Assembly (NCBI RefSeq): GCF_958979055.1
Contig: NC_084896.1
Location: forward strand, 23,057,501 to 23,121,500
Direction of reading: 5' to 3'
Origin: Alnus glutinosa
Lineage: Eukaryota; Streptophyta; Magnoliopsida; Fagales; Betulaceae
Length of the DNA: 64,000 nt
Positions 11,975 to 23,684 of the stretch are shown one piece after another; position 1 is the first letter of the stretch, and the number at the start of each line of letters is the position of its first letter. The notes under the pieces were generated by a model, which saw only the letters and a list, made by a program, of their open reading frames with translations, made no database searches and was not told the DNA's origin. Both the position numbers and the translations under genes were made by a program.

Positions 11975-12345
11975 GCTTTTGGTAGTTTTATGTTCCAATA
12001 CTTGATGGTAATAATTTTTCTGACTGGAAAAAGAAAAATATGCTTTTTCACTTGGGGTGTTAAAAATTTGGCGCTCTGTGCGGACAAACCACCTACTCCC
12101 ACGAAATTAAGTACGCCACATGAGATTATTAGACATGAACAGTGTGAGTGATTTAATCACCTAAGGTAGATGTTCATAAAATCTTATGTCACCAAAAGCA
12201 TCAAGAATTTATTTCTAAATGTTTTAGGGTCAAAGATTTTATAAAGGCTATTTATGAACACTTATTAAGTTCAAAGAAAGTTTTGGCCAGCACTCTAATA
12301 GAAAAAACTTTAAACATTTTACAGTCTCAAAAGTGTTTCTAATCT
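11975..12345 (+). pseudogene. Copia-type gag remnant
   Basis: In shifting frames the stretch reads PILDGNNFSDWKKK, then FHLGV, then LALCADKPPTPT. This is the start of the gag (UBN2-type) protein of plant Ty1/Copia retrotransposons, where a G-x-N-F/Y-x-x-W motif and a DKPP motif are usual. Farther on, FIKAIYEHLLSSKKVLASTL is recognisable. Frameshifts and stops break it, and no flanking LTRs or pol sequences were found nearby. It is a dead fragment. Confidence 0.6.
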
Positions 12346-14020
12346 TATTGTATAAATGAATGATATAATAGCTTAACTTAAGTCTGTAAAGGTTGAAATT
12401 TTTGAGTCATTCTTGGTATATTTCATTTTGAATTCTCTCTTATAAATATGGTATTTTATCTTGTGGCACACATAAGGATAATTGGTCAATAAAGGTATTT
12501 TTATGATTTTTTTTTTTTGTTGTTTTAGTTTTTTTAATTTGTTGTTTGGTAATTGTTTGCACAAAGTTTCCCGAGCTTGAATAAAGGAAAGAAGATAACT
12601 CTCACTGGGAGTGAAATTAGGTGCCTACTACACTATTACTAGTAATGGTCATAACTGTACCACCCTTTGACAGATATGTCATTTTCCAACTAGCCAACTA
12701 CCCTCTTTGATGATGTTTTTTTATTGCTTTATCTACATGAGCTTGATCAATTTCTAATGCTTTATCTAGATTTCATACTTTATGATTACTCTAGAATTTT
12801 TGTTGGCAGCATATTTAATTACCTCATGTTGTTTATAGAGAAATGCATTAATTTTAACGGTAATAATAGTAGTAATGTTGATATCAATGAGCTCGATCTA
12901 GATCAAATGTCACCCTTTTGGCCAATAAGAACAAGATGGGATGTTAAGTTGTGAGTTTGAAACTCATTGGCTGTGTTTGAGACCAACTATTAAAAAAAAA
13001 TGCTAATGAATTGTTGATATAATAACAATAAATTACAAAAGAGATAGCTGCTTTTGTTTTACATTTCTTAATCCTTACAAGTAGTTATGTATCCTTTTAT
13101 TTCTCTAAGTGAAACAAGAAAATTTTATTATGATGAAAAAGCTGCCTAAACTAGAGGCATGTTCTTATCTGTGTCAATCCAAAGGAAGTTTTGTTGACTG
13201 AATTAGCAATCTTCTGGTCCCTATTGCTCATCACATGCTTTCATTTCTTTCGATGGAAGACATTGCATGATTGAGCATAATGTCAAAGTGGCGGCAAGAA
13301 TAAGAAATGCTTGACATCTCAACACTTTTTTTTTTAGAATTTAGTTTCAACCTGATGTGTCACAATCTTATGAGATTGTGACACATTTACCAAAATAATA
13401 GATTTCATGGGATTATGACTTCTGAAAAAAATCTATTTGGATGTCTAGCATTCCTCGATAAGAATAACCTCTTCCGTCTTAATGTTTATGGGGAGCTACT
13501 TGAGGAGTTGAAAATACACTGGACATTTTTTCCCTCCGGTGATAAATCATTGAAAATTGCTACTCCCCATCTCAAATGTTTTACATGGGACTGTTTGCTG
13601 GTAACTTAAAGTAGTGTTTACGTTGTACATTAAATCTTGAAAAGCTTTCTAGCTAGCCTTCATTTCTCTCCCTCAAGCACACTAGCACATATATGGATGC
13701 ATATATACGTACACTTAAATATAGTTTCATCTTGGACTTCATTACATAAGGTCCTTTTTTTAAAAGAAGTATTTTAAGACCTAAAATGATATATTGGGTT
13801 AGGGTTTGACTTGACCATAATTATCTAGAAAATAATGTGAGTTATATATAATAATGTCAATTGTACATATTTTATTTTATTTTGATATTTTAATTTTAGG
13901 TAGGAACATCATTGTCTATCAAGTCATTCAGATTTAAAGCTGAATATCGAAGATTCGAATAATTGATATGTATGCACCATTTGTACACCTTCCCAGCAAT
14001 CATTTATCATGAAGACAATG
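12346..14020. other. Intergenic, no supported gene
   Basis: An AT-rich stretch separating copies A and B. A 64-residue open frame at 13415-13609 contains SLKIATPHLKCFTW, faintly reminiscent of F-box/LRR proteins, but nothing around it extends the match. A short inverted pair (cacaatctta / gattgtgacaca, 13360-13385) is present. No other structure was seen. Confidence 0.45.
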
Positions 14021-14098
14021 GCCTCATTGCTACCAAAACAATGGCCTTTGACCACTTCAGGACTCAAACCGATTGTCACATGGTTGCAAATTTGCAAT

Positions 14099-14513
14099 TA
14101 GGGGTGTATAACAGGTTGAGGTAGCGGTTAGTAGCTCATAACTGCAACTACAATTGAGGTCCCCAGTTATTCCAATTTTAATAACCGCAACTGGCCTATC
14201 GGTTGAGGATTTTACCGACCACCGGTTATCCGGTTATTTTAGCCCAGTTATTAACCGGATAACCAGTTTTATATATGTTGAATTTTTTAGATTCTTTTTT
14301 TTAAAAAAAAAAAAAAATTCCAATATTTGAATTCAATAACATCATTTTCTGTCCTAAGTGTCGATATTGTACCAAAACTGTTTTGTAAAACCAAATTACA
14401 ATCATTAATCAATTTCTGGAAAATTAGCAAAACAAGAAAAAACTAAAACATCAAAATGGCATCCTCAGTTCCTCACCACCGAGCCAACAAAAAAGGCATT
14501 ACCAATACAATAG

Positions 14514-14556
<43 letters not shown>

Positions 14557-14887
14557 GTAGTCTAAGATTGAGGTCTAGATGTGGTTCAGAATTGGATAGT
14601 TGGTTGGGTGTTGAAGGTGAAAGGCTGAAAGTGAACTTGCGGCGGGGTGTTTTAGGTTTAGGGTTGTCCAAGGTGAAGGGGCAAGGAGTCCGGTTATTTT
14701 ATATTTATATATATATATATATATAAACCGGTTGCGGTTATCCCGATTATTAACCTGTTTTTGAGAAGTAATAACCGGTAACCGCAGCCAGGTACCCGGT
14801 TGCGGTTATTTTAAGTTTTTTTGGTTAGTGGTTATTGGCGGTTGCTGGTTATTTCTGGTTAATAACCGCCCCGTTTGTACACCCCTA
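14099..14887. mobile_element. Non-autonomous hAT element
   Basis: A 789-bp element with ends TAGGGGTGTATAAC and GTTTGTACACCCCTA, flanked by a perfect 8-bp target duplication TTTGCAAT (14091-14098 and 14888-14895). Copies A (about 3090) and C (about 40289) show the unoccupied site. Subterminal sequence is packed with GGTTAT/ATAACC words in both orientations, possible transposase-binding repeats. The middle has a long poly-A (about 14514-14545) and a short open frame on the minus strand with no recognised domain; no transposase is encoded. Confidence 0.9.
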
Positions 14888-15218
14888 TTTGCAATAACGT
14901 ACGCACACCTTTACTATATGATTTACATTTTGAGCCCAAAAATTACTGTCATATGTCTGTGATGAAAACAATTTAAACTGAGCATGTCCTTCTGCTGTAT
15001 TAATCACAATTATCAGGTAGTCACGCCACTATTCCAGAACAGAGTTTAAGAATATATTTATACAGCTACAAAGAATGGCCAGAAACAGAGAAGATATAAG
15101 GGATTCAATAAATTCATGGGTAGAAATTCTTGACAAAACATGTGGGCACATAAATCAAACACCCAAAATGCAATGTTAAAAAAATCTCATGCATTGATAA
15201 TTTTGATAGCATACATAC

Positions 15219-15660
15219 CTCTTTTATAATGTCTCTTGTTTTCTCTTCGATGAACCATAAAACTACCTCCCTCCCCGCTGCTTCAGATAGCTTCTTCTTC
15301 AGTATGGGAATGACCTCGCTAATGGGTCTCCTCAAATTTCCAATAAAAATGGCCCCATCTCCAAAACACCGAACATCAGTTGCGAAAAATGTGTCAAACC
15401 CGAGACAGGGCTTCAACAGCCGCATCAAATTTTGCCCAAAAAAGAAACACATGTTTCAGCCCCATAAATCTGTCTCGGGGGGGCATTTCGTCGAACAATT
15501 TGTGAGCAACACATAAATCTCTACGTTTTGTATACCCACATAAAATATTGTTGGCAGACTGCGAGAGTCCAAAACATAATTTGATTGCCGGACAATGGTT
15601 TCCCAAAACCTTGAACAAAGCACATGCTGAGGTCTCAATGAGTGAGTGCAATGGCCTCAT
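15219..15660 (-). pseudogene. PPR/EGY2 chimeric fragment, copy B
   Basis: On the minus strand a pentatricopeptide-repeat-like piece (about 15660-15480; GYTKRRDLCVAHKLFDEMPP, the typical PPR helix pair) is followed, after a short unrelated linker, by an EGY2 exon. That exon reads FDTFFATDVRCFGDGAIFIG, then NLRRPISEVIPILKKKLSEA, then AGREVVLWFIEEKTRDI, and ends at a proper GT donor (15218-15217). Unlike copy A, this EGY2 exon has no frameshift. PPR proteins act in organelle RNA processing and EGY2 is a chloroplast protease; a natural fusion is not known to me. The PPR and EGY2 parts are in different frames, so this is most likely joined debris rather than a fusion gene. Confidence 0.7.
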
Positions 15661-16124
15661 TCATTAGCAACAACCATAAACGGTTTAAGGTTTTCACTAC
15701 TAAAACAACCACAAATCCTTCTCTTTTTTCTTTATCTTCACTACCCAGTATTAAAAAGCATATAATCTTGTCAGTTCAACCATACCCATTTGGTAAAAAC
15801 TTAAGTGGGTAAAACTTTTATTTTAACAGAATCAAGCTCAATAATCAATTTGATAGCAGTAAAACAAGAACAAAACTGCACTTAAAAATACCACTACTAA
15901 GAAACAAAACTTTCAATTCTTCCAAAAGTAAAGTCATAAACACTACCCACAATAACGAAACCTGAGCTCCTCCCTGTAAACGTCAAAACCAGCAGCAACT
16001 TTCAAAGCATTCAACTGTCCTCCTGTGACCCCTCATTCTATTGGTATGTCGAACGTGAGACTTATTTATATACATAAAAAAGACTTCTGGTTAAATCCCA
16101 GGATTCAGTTGTAGCACCGGACCA
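15661..16124. other. 3' flank of F-box copy B
   Basis: Non-coding, colinear with 3600-4132 in copy A and nearly identical to 40970-41433 in copy C. It probably contains the F-box transcript's 3' untranslated region. Confidence 0.5.
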
Positions 16125-17681
16125 CTAGACATTGGATCCTCCTAGTCGAAGCCACTGAATCCCTCTGGATCTTCCGAAAGGAGAAGCTACGGCAAGACCC
16201 GGCATTTGGTCATGATCTCCGCCCACCATAGGAGCGCCAAATGGATTCTCCTGGATGAGAAAATGCCTCTGAAGAAAGCCTCTATACCGGCCAGCTTCCG
16301 TCTTCCTCTTCTTGCTGCTCTCCCAAAACGAAGCAAACCTAGCTTTCCATTGACCAATTCCCTGCGCTCCCGCCGCTCGTCCAAACTCCTCATCAAATTT
16401 CTGTTTCCACAACTCATCACGTGAAGACAAATACCTCAATTCGGAACACACGCATCCCACCTTTGCGAGATCGACACCGTGAAGAGATTCCAAAATCTTA
16501 AGTTTAAGCTCCGCGGGGAGGCGCATAAAGCACGGTGGAAGGCCGAGACCAGTCTTTTCACAAAGATCAATCAAAAGTGGCAATACGAGCCCATCCTTCA
16601 CCATCTTCCAAAACTCAAAAATCTCACTTTCTGGGTACCCATTTTCTTCGTTAATGCTATCAACCGAGTCACTATTAGCTAAACTGATCGCCGGCACAAA
16701 CCTATTCTCATTCAAACACACCCGATGCAACCCCGACCCGCCCTTAGCCAAAGACCCATAGATAGTGACCAAGTGCCCTAAACTCTGAAACTTCAAACAA
16801 ACACTTTCAACCACATTACCAAAATTACAATAGCCATGTCCTAGAAGCTCAGGCAGAGTATACCAGAGCGACACCGATAACACGTTCGAAGGCCACTCGT
16901 CCGCAAGGTGAAACCGGTCGACCCGCATGCCCGAGACGGAATCGAATCCAACGAAACCGGACTCCATAAAAACCGCATGAACGGCGATCACAAACAGCGC
17001 GTGGTCACCACCATAGTCGCCCAGCTCCTTGCTCAGCACCCTCCTCAGAAAACAACGCTCAGAAAACTTCTTCCCCGTTGAAACCGACACATCATCCACC
17101 CCCATCGTTTCAGCACAGGAAAATTCCAGGGTTCCTTCGTTCTCCGAATTCAAAACCACAGACCCATCGTGTTCCTGAAAACTCTTCGAATCGCTCATAT
17201 CGGAGTCTGCAATCTCAGGCCCTTGTACGGACAAATCTCGAACTGGGGTGTCTTGATTTGATGGAATTTGTTCTATGGTTTGAAATTCTGTAGGAATTTC
17301 AGATGGGTTTTCTAGATTTGGGAAATTTGGAGCCAAGGTTTGATGTGGTCGTTGTACGGAATTGGAACTGGAATCGGAATTGAGCGCTAGGATTTGAGAA
17401 GAGGAGGAAAAGCCAGTGGGGTTGAGGGTGAAGAAGATAAGGTCACCGGAGGTGATACCGAGGGACTGGAGGGACGCTTCGGGTGAGGACGCGTGGAGCT
17501 CGTCCTTGCGATTGAGGGAGAGATGGATAGAAGGAGAGGAAGAAGAAGCGGAAGACGAGAGTGATTGAGATAGGGTTTGCTTGAGTTGTTGGAGAGTAGA
17601 GGGAGTGGGGATTTCGATTTTCAGGGTCTGTTTGGATTCGAGGGATCTTATTCTCAGTTTCATGGTTGCCATGGTAAACAA
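16125..17681 (-). CDS. SKIP22: SKIP22-like F-box protein, copy B
   Basis: Intronless paralogue of the gene at 4133-5710, 518 residues, predicted SCF ubiquitin-ligase substrate receptor. It has the same order: ubiquitin-like N-terminus (MKLRIRSLESKQTLKIEIP), Ser-rich linker, PI31/FP-like domain, F-box (CFMRLPAELKLKILESL, VGCVCSELRYLS), and a proline/glycine tail ending LRLGGSNV. Compared with copy A it has a longer Ser run near residue 45, a different stretch after the F-box (WESSKKRKTEAGRYRG in place of WESRKKRMIKLGRQIV), and lacks about 11 residues just before the last six. No stop or frameshift interrupts it. A start at Met4 or Met7 fits the family better than the first Met. Its 3' half and downstream flank are closer to copy C than to copy A. 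Likely functional; expression cannot be judged. Confidence 0.9.
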   Translation of the reverse strand: MFTMATMKLRIRSLESKQTLKIEIPTPSTLQQLKQTLSQSLSSSASSSSPSIHLSLNRKDELHASSPEASLQSLGITSGDLIFFTLNPTGFSSSSQILALNSDSSSNSVQRPHQTLAPNFPNLENPSEIPTEFQTIEQIPSNQDTPVRDLSVQGPEIADSDMSDSKSFQEHDGSVVLNSENEGTLEFSCAETMGVDDVSVSTGKKFSERCFLRRVLSKELGDYGGDHALFVIAVHAVFMESGFVGFDSVSGMRVDRFHLADEWPSNVLSVSLWYTLPELLGHGYCNFGNVVESVCLKFQSLGHLVTIYGSLAKGGSGLHRVCLNENRFVPAISLANSDSVDSINEENGYPESEIFEFWKMVKDGLVLPLLIDLCEKTGLGLPPCFMRLPAELKLKILESLHGVDLAKVGCVCSELRYLSSRDELWKQKFDEEFGRAAGAQGIGQWKARFASFWESSKKRKTEAGRYRGFLQRHFLIQENPFGAPMVGGDHDQMPGLAVASPFGRSRGIQWLRLGGSNV

Positions 17682-18238
17682 GCAAAGAGGAATTCGATTG
17701 GAAAACTGGAAGTCTGAAACCTACAAACCATGGGGGAGGAGATCTTATTCTTAGTTCTCGCCACGTGTATTAAATCCAGTGAATCTGCCACGTCAGCATA
17801 AAACTCTTTTTTGTAAAAAAAATAAAAAATAAACTTGATATTATTATTTTTATTATTTTTAACACATTGTATTATGCAACTATGCAAGTGCACTTTTTTT
17901 TTTTTTTTTGGGATAAGTGCATATATTATTTAAGTTATTTGACTTAAAAAATTCAGTTAATAGATAATATCTGCAACTCTTAAATAATTTATCCAGAATA
18001 GAGATGGATTTAATCTTAAATTTCGTTCACAAATGCAAGGAGATTTTTAATCACCTCTATCTTTAGCCAATTAGTTTTTTTTTTTTTTTTTTGTAAAGTT
18101 CTTTGACTTAAAAAATTCAGTTAATAGATAATATCTGCAACTCTTAAATAATTTATCCAGAATAGAGATGGATTTAATCTTAAAATTCGTTCACAAATAT
18201 GCAAAGATATTTTTAATCACCTCTATCTTTAGCCAATT

Positions 18239-18279
<41 letters not shown>

Positions 18280-19147
18280 TTAATTTTTAATTTTTAATTT
18301 TTAATTTTTCTTTTAATTATTCAATTACTTCTAAACTATTTAAATGAATAAATTCATTTGTCAATCAATGTTTATAAAGTGTTAGGGCTCACAACATATT
18401 TTTATGAAAGGCATGGGTATCAAAATGCTATTTTATAGATAAAATATTCATGTGTCATGACAAAGTGTTTTGGCGTTCCCATGAGCGATTACTTATCTCA
18501 AACGCTCAAGTCTAACCTCAAACATTTGGAAAGGTCAAACTTCTAGTTTTGCAAGTCCACACTTTAATATTAGCCACTAGTCTAAGCAGAAACCACAAAC
18601 ACATCTTAGAAACCCTAATCACAAGAAATCCTAATATGAGTTTTTGGACCGGGTGATCGATCATTGTCGTTCAATGAATGACCATGGGTTGTTCCATAAC
18701 CCATTTTGGGTCGTTCTATGTCCCACTACTCAACTTAACCAAAATTCACTCGCACTAAAGGGTCCTAATTAAGAGCATTCTTAGTAGGGGTATACATGTG
18801 GATATTTACGCGGTCATTTGCAATATCTACACCTACATCTACAAAATGCGGATATCACTTTTAGATATCCATATCTACATAATTTATTTACTATCTGCAT
18901 CCGCGAGATTATTAAGTGCGTTTATTATCCACTATTCGCAAATAGATAATGAGCCTATTTTAAACACTTCTAAAAATAATTTTCACCGATTTTTTAGTCT
19001 TTTGAGCTTGTTTTGAAAATATAATGCAACACTAAAAATATGTAAAACCGAGAAAAAAAGAAAATGATTGATACGACCTCAAAATATTTATGGTAATCAA
19101 TGCTGATTAGCATGAAACCATTCTCCTTGCTAGTGCTTGAAGATAGG
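17682..19147. other. Upstream part of copy B, no gene
   Basis: Non-coding, colinear with copy A from 5711 to about 6970. It contains the local tandem duplication at 17938-18241, poly-T tracts (17894-17909, 18076-18092 and about 18240-18274) and a run of atttttta-type words (about 18275-18310). Confidence 0.5.
17938..18241. repeat. Local tandem duplication of about 160 bp in copy B
   Basis: A segment from ttgacttaaaaaattcagtt to agccaattagttttt occurs at about 17938-18075 and again at about 18103-18241, each ending in a poly-T run. Copy A (about 5949-6088) has one unit. The duplication arose in B after A and B split, probably through the poly-T tracts. Confidence 0.85.
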
Positions 19148-19156
19148 TTGATTTTC

Positions 19157-19523
19157 GGGAAAAATATATATTAGCCCCCCAAACTACCACTCATTCTCCG
19201 GATGGCTCCCCAAACTACCAATGCTTAGATTCTGGCCCCCCAAACTACCACTTTCTAATTTTTTGGCCCCATCCGTCTATTTATGCCGTTAATTCTAACA
19301 AAAATTGGCCAAAACCCGAAAATACCCCTCCCTTAATCGTGAGAATTTCAAAGTGTAAGAGGGATATTTTCGAAATTCTGTTTAAAATTAACGGCTTAAA
19401 TGGACGGATGGGGCCAAAAAATCAGAAAATGGTAGTTTGGGGGGCCAGAATCTAAGCATTGGTAGTTTGGGGGGCCATCCGGAGAAAGGGTGGTAGTTTG
19501 GGGGGCTAAAATATATTTTTCCC
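19157..19523. mobile_element. MULE-type MITE, 367 bp, 9-bp target duplication
   Basis: Long terminal inverted repeats of about 140 bp start GGGAAAAATATATATTAGCC and end GGCTAAAATATATTTTTCCC. The target duplication TTGATTTTC is perfect (19148-19156 and 19524-19532). Copy A has the empty site ggttgattttcttac near 6970. Nine-bp duplications and long inverted repeats are typical of Mutator-like elements. Each arm holds three repeats of a ccccaaactacca word. No coding capacity. Confidence 0.95.
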
Positions 19524-19532
19524 TTGATTTTC

Positions 19533-21086
19533 TTACTTTTTCAATTTTTGAATTTATTTTTTAAATTTTTGTTACATAACTATCTTGAACTTCTATTACT
19601 TCTGTAATTATCTTTCAAAGTTAAAAAACTTTAAAAGGATTAAATAAAAATTTTCCTTTTTTTTATTTAACTGTAGTGCATTAACTTTGACAATATTTCA
19701 CACAAAGAGGCCAAAAGTACCAAATTTGTTAATTTCATTCGAGTTTACTTATTGAGCAAATCATTGACTTGTTTATTTTTGAAAAGTAAATGTTACACCC
19801 AGGGAAAAAAATTGAAGGCCCAAGGAAAATTGAGTTAAGTTTTCTGACTAGCTGAGTTTTCTTAATAGCTAAGCTAAGTTGCCTTATTAGCTGAACAGTT
19901 TTCTTAATAGCTAAATTTCTTGATGTTTAAGTAATGGTTCACGAGCTTGTAGAACTTTTATAAATGGCCTAAATGTGAAATTTTAAAATCAAGATCCTTT
20001 ATAATTATTTGCCTGAATTTCAGGTGATTGTGAGCGATTACTTATGAAATGCACCTGACCAGATAAATAGTTGGGCAATCTAATTTTTATTTGGTCAGGT
20101 GAGTTCCATAAGTTGTCTCTTACAATTATTTGCTCAAATTCTCTTAAATTTGGACAAATAATTATAGAGAATCCTGATCTCAATTTTCTTAAGTTTTCAT
20201 TCCCTTGTCTTCTAACATTTAAAGAAAGATATTTGAGAATATTAGCATTGAGAAAAGAAAGAAAGATTTGGAGAGATTTTGAAAACTAGGGGGCCTGCAT
20301 AAAATGTTATTATTTGTGATAATGAGTACTCGTGTTATTTGCGTTGGAAATAAAGATGTGGAACTACATAAATTGAAGAAAGCAAAAAATTACTGAATTT
20401 TTGGACAGGAAGGCGAAAATTAATTTGTCTCTTAAACAAATATTGCCTCTAACTTAAACAGTAGGTTTTGTAAAAGGAAATACAACAATTTTGTCCTCAG
20501 GATGCAATATTGTCTGTATGTAATGTGCAGATTGCAAATTTTGAAGACTACTCTGAATAAAAAAATTTGTAATAGCAGAGAAGGAAAATAGATTGACAAA
20601 ATATGCTGGAAAAATATATTTTTATATAAATTACATAAACAGTTTATTACAGTTTCTAACTGTTAAAAAAAAGTTTGACTGTTGAAAAAACAATTAGAAA
20701 ATATAGTTTCTGATGGTTGAGAAAACAATTAAGTATTCAAAAATATAACTGTTAGAAAAGCAGTTGTACACATTAGAAAAATGTAAAAATAAGCAGTAAG
20801 CTCGTGTGCGACGATAGCGGCTAAGAGACACGCGTACGTGTGACGACCAATGCTTCACACTGGGTGACAAAACTAGCACATGTGTACTCAAAATCTTATC
20901 TAGTATAAGAGCAAGATAAGTGCTTATAAAGTACAGAAAAAACTCATAACTTTTCAATATGGGAGAAAGAATAATTGAAAAATAGAGGGAAAGCTGAAAT
21001 ATTCAAATTGAAGGGAAACTTAAATTTTCATGAAATAATTTTCAACAATTTGTAATATGTTTCTCCATAGAAAGTGTAATACTTTC
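19533..21086. other. Non-coding part of copy B between MITE and retrotransposon
   Basis: Colinear with copy A at about 6977-8600, with no supported gene. The 87-residue frame at 20694-20957 matches a 104-residue frame in copy A at 8209-8523, but both lie in AT-rich sequence, differ at many residues and resemble no known protein. Confidence 0.5.
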
Positions 21087-21091
21087 GGAAT

Positions 21092-21629
21092 TGTTGGTAC
21101 AGTTTCCGGTACGCTTTCCCTGATATTCGTTATCCTCGTAATCTGCAAAATAATAAACGGCTCGTCGGGGGTGCTAACCATACCCCCACTCCGATGCCTA
21201 AGTCAGTTCAAATTATTTATTTTCTGGAGAGGATCAATAATCTTAGAGCTTAAAGAATCTGCGTGTAAAAAATACCTGGCGTAGTGGTCTTATTTATAAG
21301 CTCATAATTCACAGTTATAAAATTGCTAGAATACTTGGAGCATAATTTGATTAGGAGCCTGAGTCCTAAATCACATAGTCTTTAATCTTATCTTCATAGA
21401 ATTCAAATTGGGTAGTAGAGTCCAAGCTGGGTAGGACATTACCTCTTCGTCTGATGTCATACTATTAGGTATCCTATCCCATATTTGATGGGATAAAAGT
21501 CTTATCTTGATATACTCGGGATATGCGTCTTTTTGGAGATAACGAATGGTCTTGTACTTAGGTTTGATCTGGCCTGGCCGACCCAATGGGCTCGGCCACG
21601 CGTCTTTGGAGCTGATTATTTCTCCAACA
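21092..21629 (-). repeat. LTR of element 1 (left; 3' LTR on minus strand)
   Basis: 538 bp, starting TGTTGGTACAG and ending CTCCAACA on the plus strand. It lacks about 27 bp present in the right LTR (after ccggtacg), which is why the lengths differ. Confidence 0.95.
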
Positions 21630-22479
21630 GTTACCCCCTAATTCTCTTATTTGAATTTAGAATGTAAGAGAATTTAGTACCTCAATTTCTGAATCTGGAT
21701 CTTCCATAATCTGTATCTGACAATTGCCGCCTCTTTCAAAGTAATTATGACGAATAATACCTCGAATCTCTGGATTGGAGTGGCGTTTGACCTGATGGAT
21801 GCCAATTCAATTCTTAGACACTTGTGATCTGTCAGAGTACTAATAGCAACTCCCCATAGATATCTTCTTCATAAGTGCCTCTACATAATATTGTAGGTCG
21901 GGCCAAAGTTGTGAAGATGGTCTCCTACCCTCGAAAGGAGATGGATCAGACTGATGTAGTCAATTTCACCAAGATCATGGTGAAATGCCACTCTAAGAAA
22001 ACACTTTGCGTACAACTTTTCTGATAGCAAGGTTATGTCTGATAAAAAAGGGTAAACCATTGAAGAAAATGGCTTAAGGTACCCGAACCTTCTTCACCAG
22101 TAGTGCTTCGCAAACCACTTCCACAAAAATCTCTGTTGGTTGCTTTAGAGGCTCAGATTGGCACTGAGGCTTTGTGCTTGGTGTACGAAATCTTCTGATC
22201 TGAACACCATCTAGCTTCGTCTCACTTGGTTTTTTTTGGAGAGGTGGTATCCCCGTATGGTTTGTTATAGGGGTTGTCTCCCCATAAGGTTTGTTGTAGG
22301 GGTTGTCTCCCCATACCTTATTCCGAGCTGCTCCTGAGAGATCTTAATCCGAGAGCTTGGTGCAGCTTCGTTGATTTTCCCTTTGCAGAAGCTTTGACTT
22401 TGTTGAGCTACCCCCCATAACTTTAGTCCACGACCGTGGGCCAAGTCGTTTGAGGCGGATAGTCAGGTCATCTTGGTAT

Positions 22480-23440
22480 CCTGGACGATGCTTCCTGAAG
22501 CTTTGTCATCTTGAAGCTTTGTCATCCTGAAGCTTTATCTTCCCGAAGCTTTGTCTTCCTAAAGCTTTATTTTCCTAAATCTTTATCTTTTTGAAGCTTT
22601 ATCTTCCCGAATCTTTATCATTCTGAAGCTTTATTTTCCTGAAACTTTACCTTTCTGAAGCTTTATCTTTCCAAATCTTTACCTTCCTGAAGCTTTTATC
22701 TTCTTGAAACTTTATCATTCTGAAGCTTTATCTTCCTGAATCTTTACCTTCCTGTTTACCTTTCTGAAGCTTTATCTTCCTGAAGCTTTGTCATCCTAAA
22801 GCTTTGTCATCCTGAAGCTTTATCTCCTTGAAGCTTTATCTTTTTGAAGCTTTATCTTCCTAAATCTTTCTTGAAGCTCTGTCATCCTAAAGCTTTTTCT
22901 TCCTGAAGCTTTATCCTTTTGAATCTTCCTGAAGCTTTGTCATCCTAAAGCTTTATCTTCCTGAAGCTTTGTCATCCTGAAGCTTTGTCATCATAAAGCT
23001 TTGTCATCCTGAAGCTTTATCTCCCTGAAGCTTTATCTTTTTGAAGCTTTATCTTTCTGAAGATTTATCTTTCTGAAGCTTTATCTTTCTGAAGCTTTAT
23101 CTTCCTGAAGCTTTATCTTCCTGAATCTTTCCTGAAGCTTTTTCTTCCTAAAGCTTTACCTTCCTGAAGCTTTATCCTTTTGAATCTTCCTGAAGCTTTG
23201 TCATCCTGAAGCTTTATCTCCCTGAAACTTTATTTTTTTGAAGTTTTGTCTTCTTGAAGCTCTATCTTTATGAAGCTCTGTCATCCTAAAGCTTTTTCTT
23301 CCTGAAGCTTTACCTTCCCGAAGCTTTATCTTTTTGAAAATCTTCCTAAAGCTTTGTCATCCTGAAGCTTTATCTCCTTGAAGCTCTATCTTCCTGAAGC
23401 TCTATCTTCATGAAGCTCTGTCATCCTGAAGCTTTACCTT
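22480..23440. repeat. Tandem array, about 16-18-bp unit, in element 1
   Basis: Dozens of copies of a unit close to ttcctgaagctttatc with variation (gtcatcctgaagctttgtc). Unit length fluctuates and the AAGCTT core is best kept. It lies in the non-coding interior of element 1. Function unknown. Confidence 0.9.
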
Positions 23441-23684
23441 CTTGCTTTAACTTTGTTGAGCTACCTCCCATAACTTTAGTTCCCGACCGCGGGCTAAGTC
23501 ATTCGAGGTGGATAGTCAGGTACCCTAGGTATCCCTTTTAAGTTTGAGCCTCTTCTTGCGAGATTTCTGCCCTAGAGCTTGAATCAGCTTTGGTGAATTT
23601 TGCCTTTATGTCGGTCTTTGAGGAGCCATATCTTGTGATGATGAAGCCTTAGATTATCCTTATCCTTATCCTTTGGAAACCCCC

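Noticed and set aside
13415..13609. 64-residue frame with SLKIATPHLKCFTW, vaguely F-box/LRR-like
   Set aside because: Too short, no flanking extension or F-box found, surrounding sequence AT-rich and featureless.
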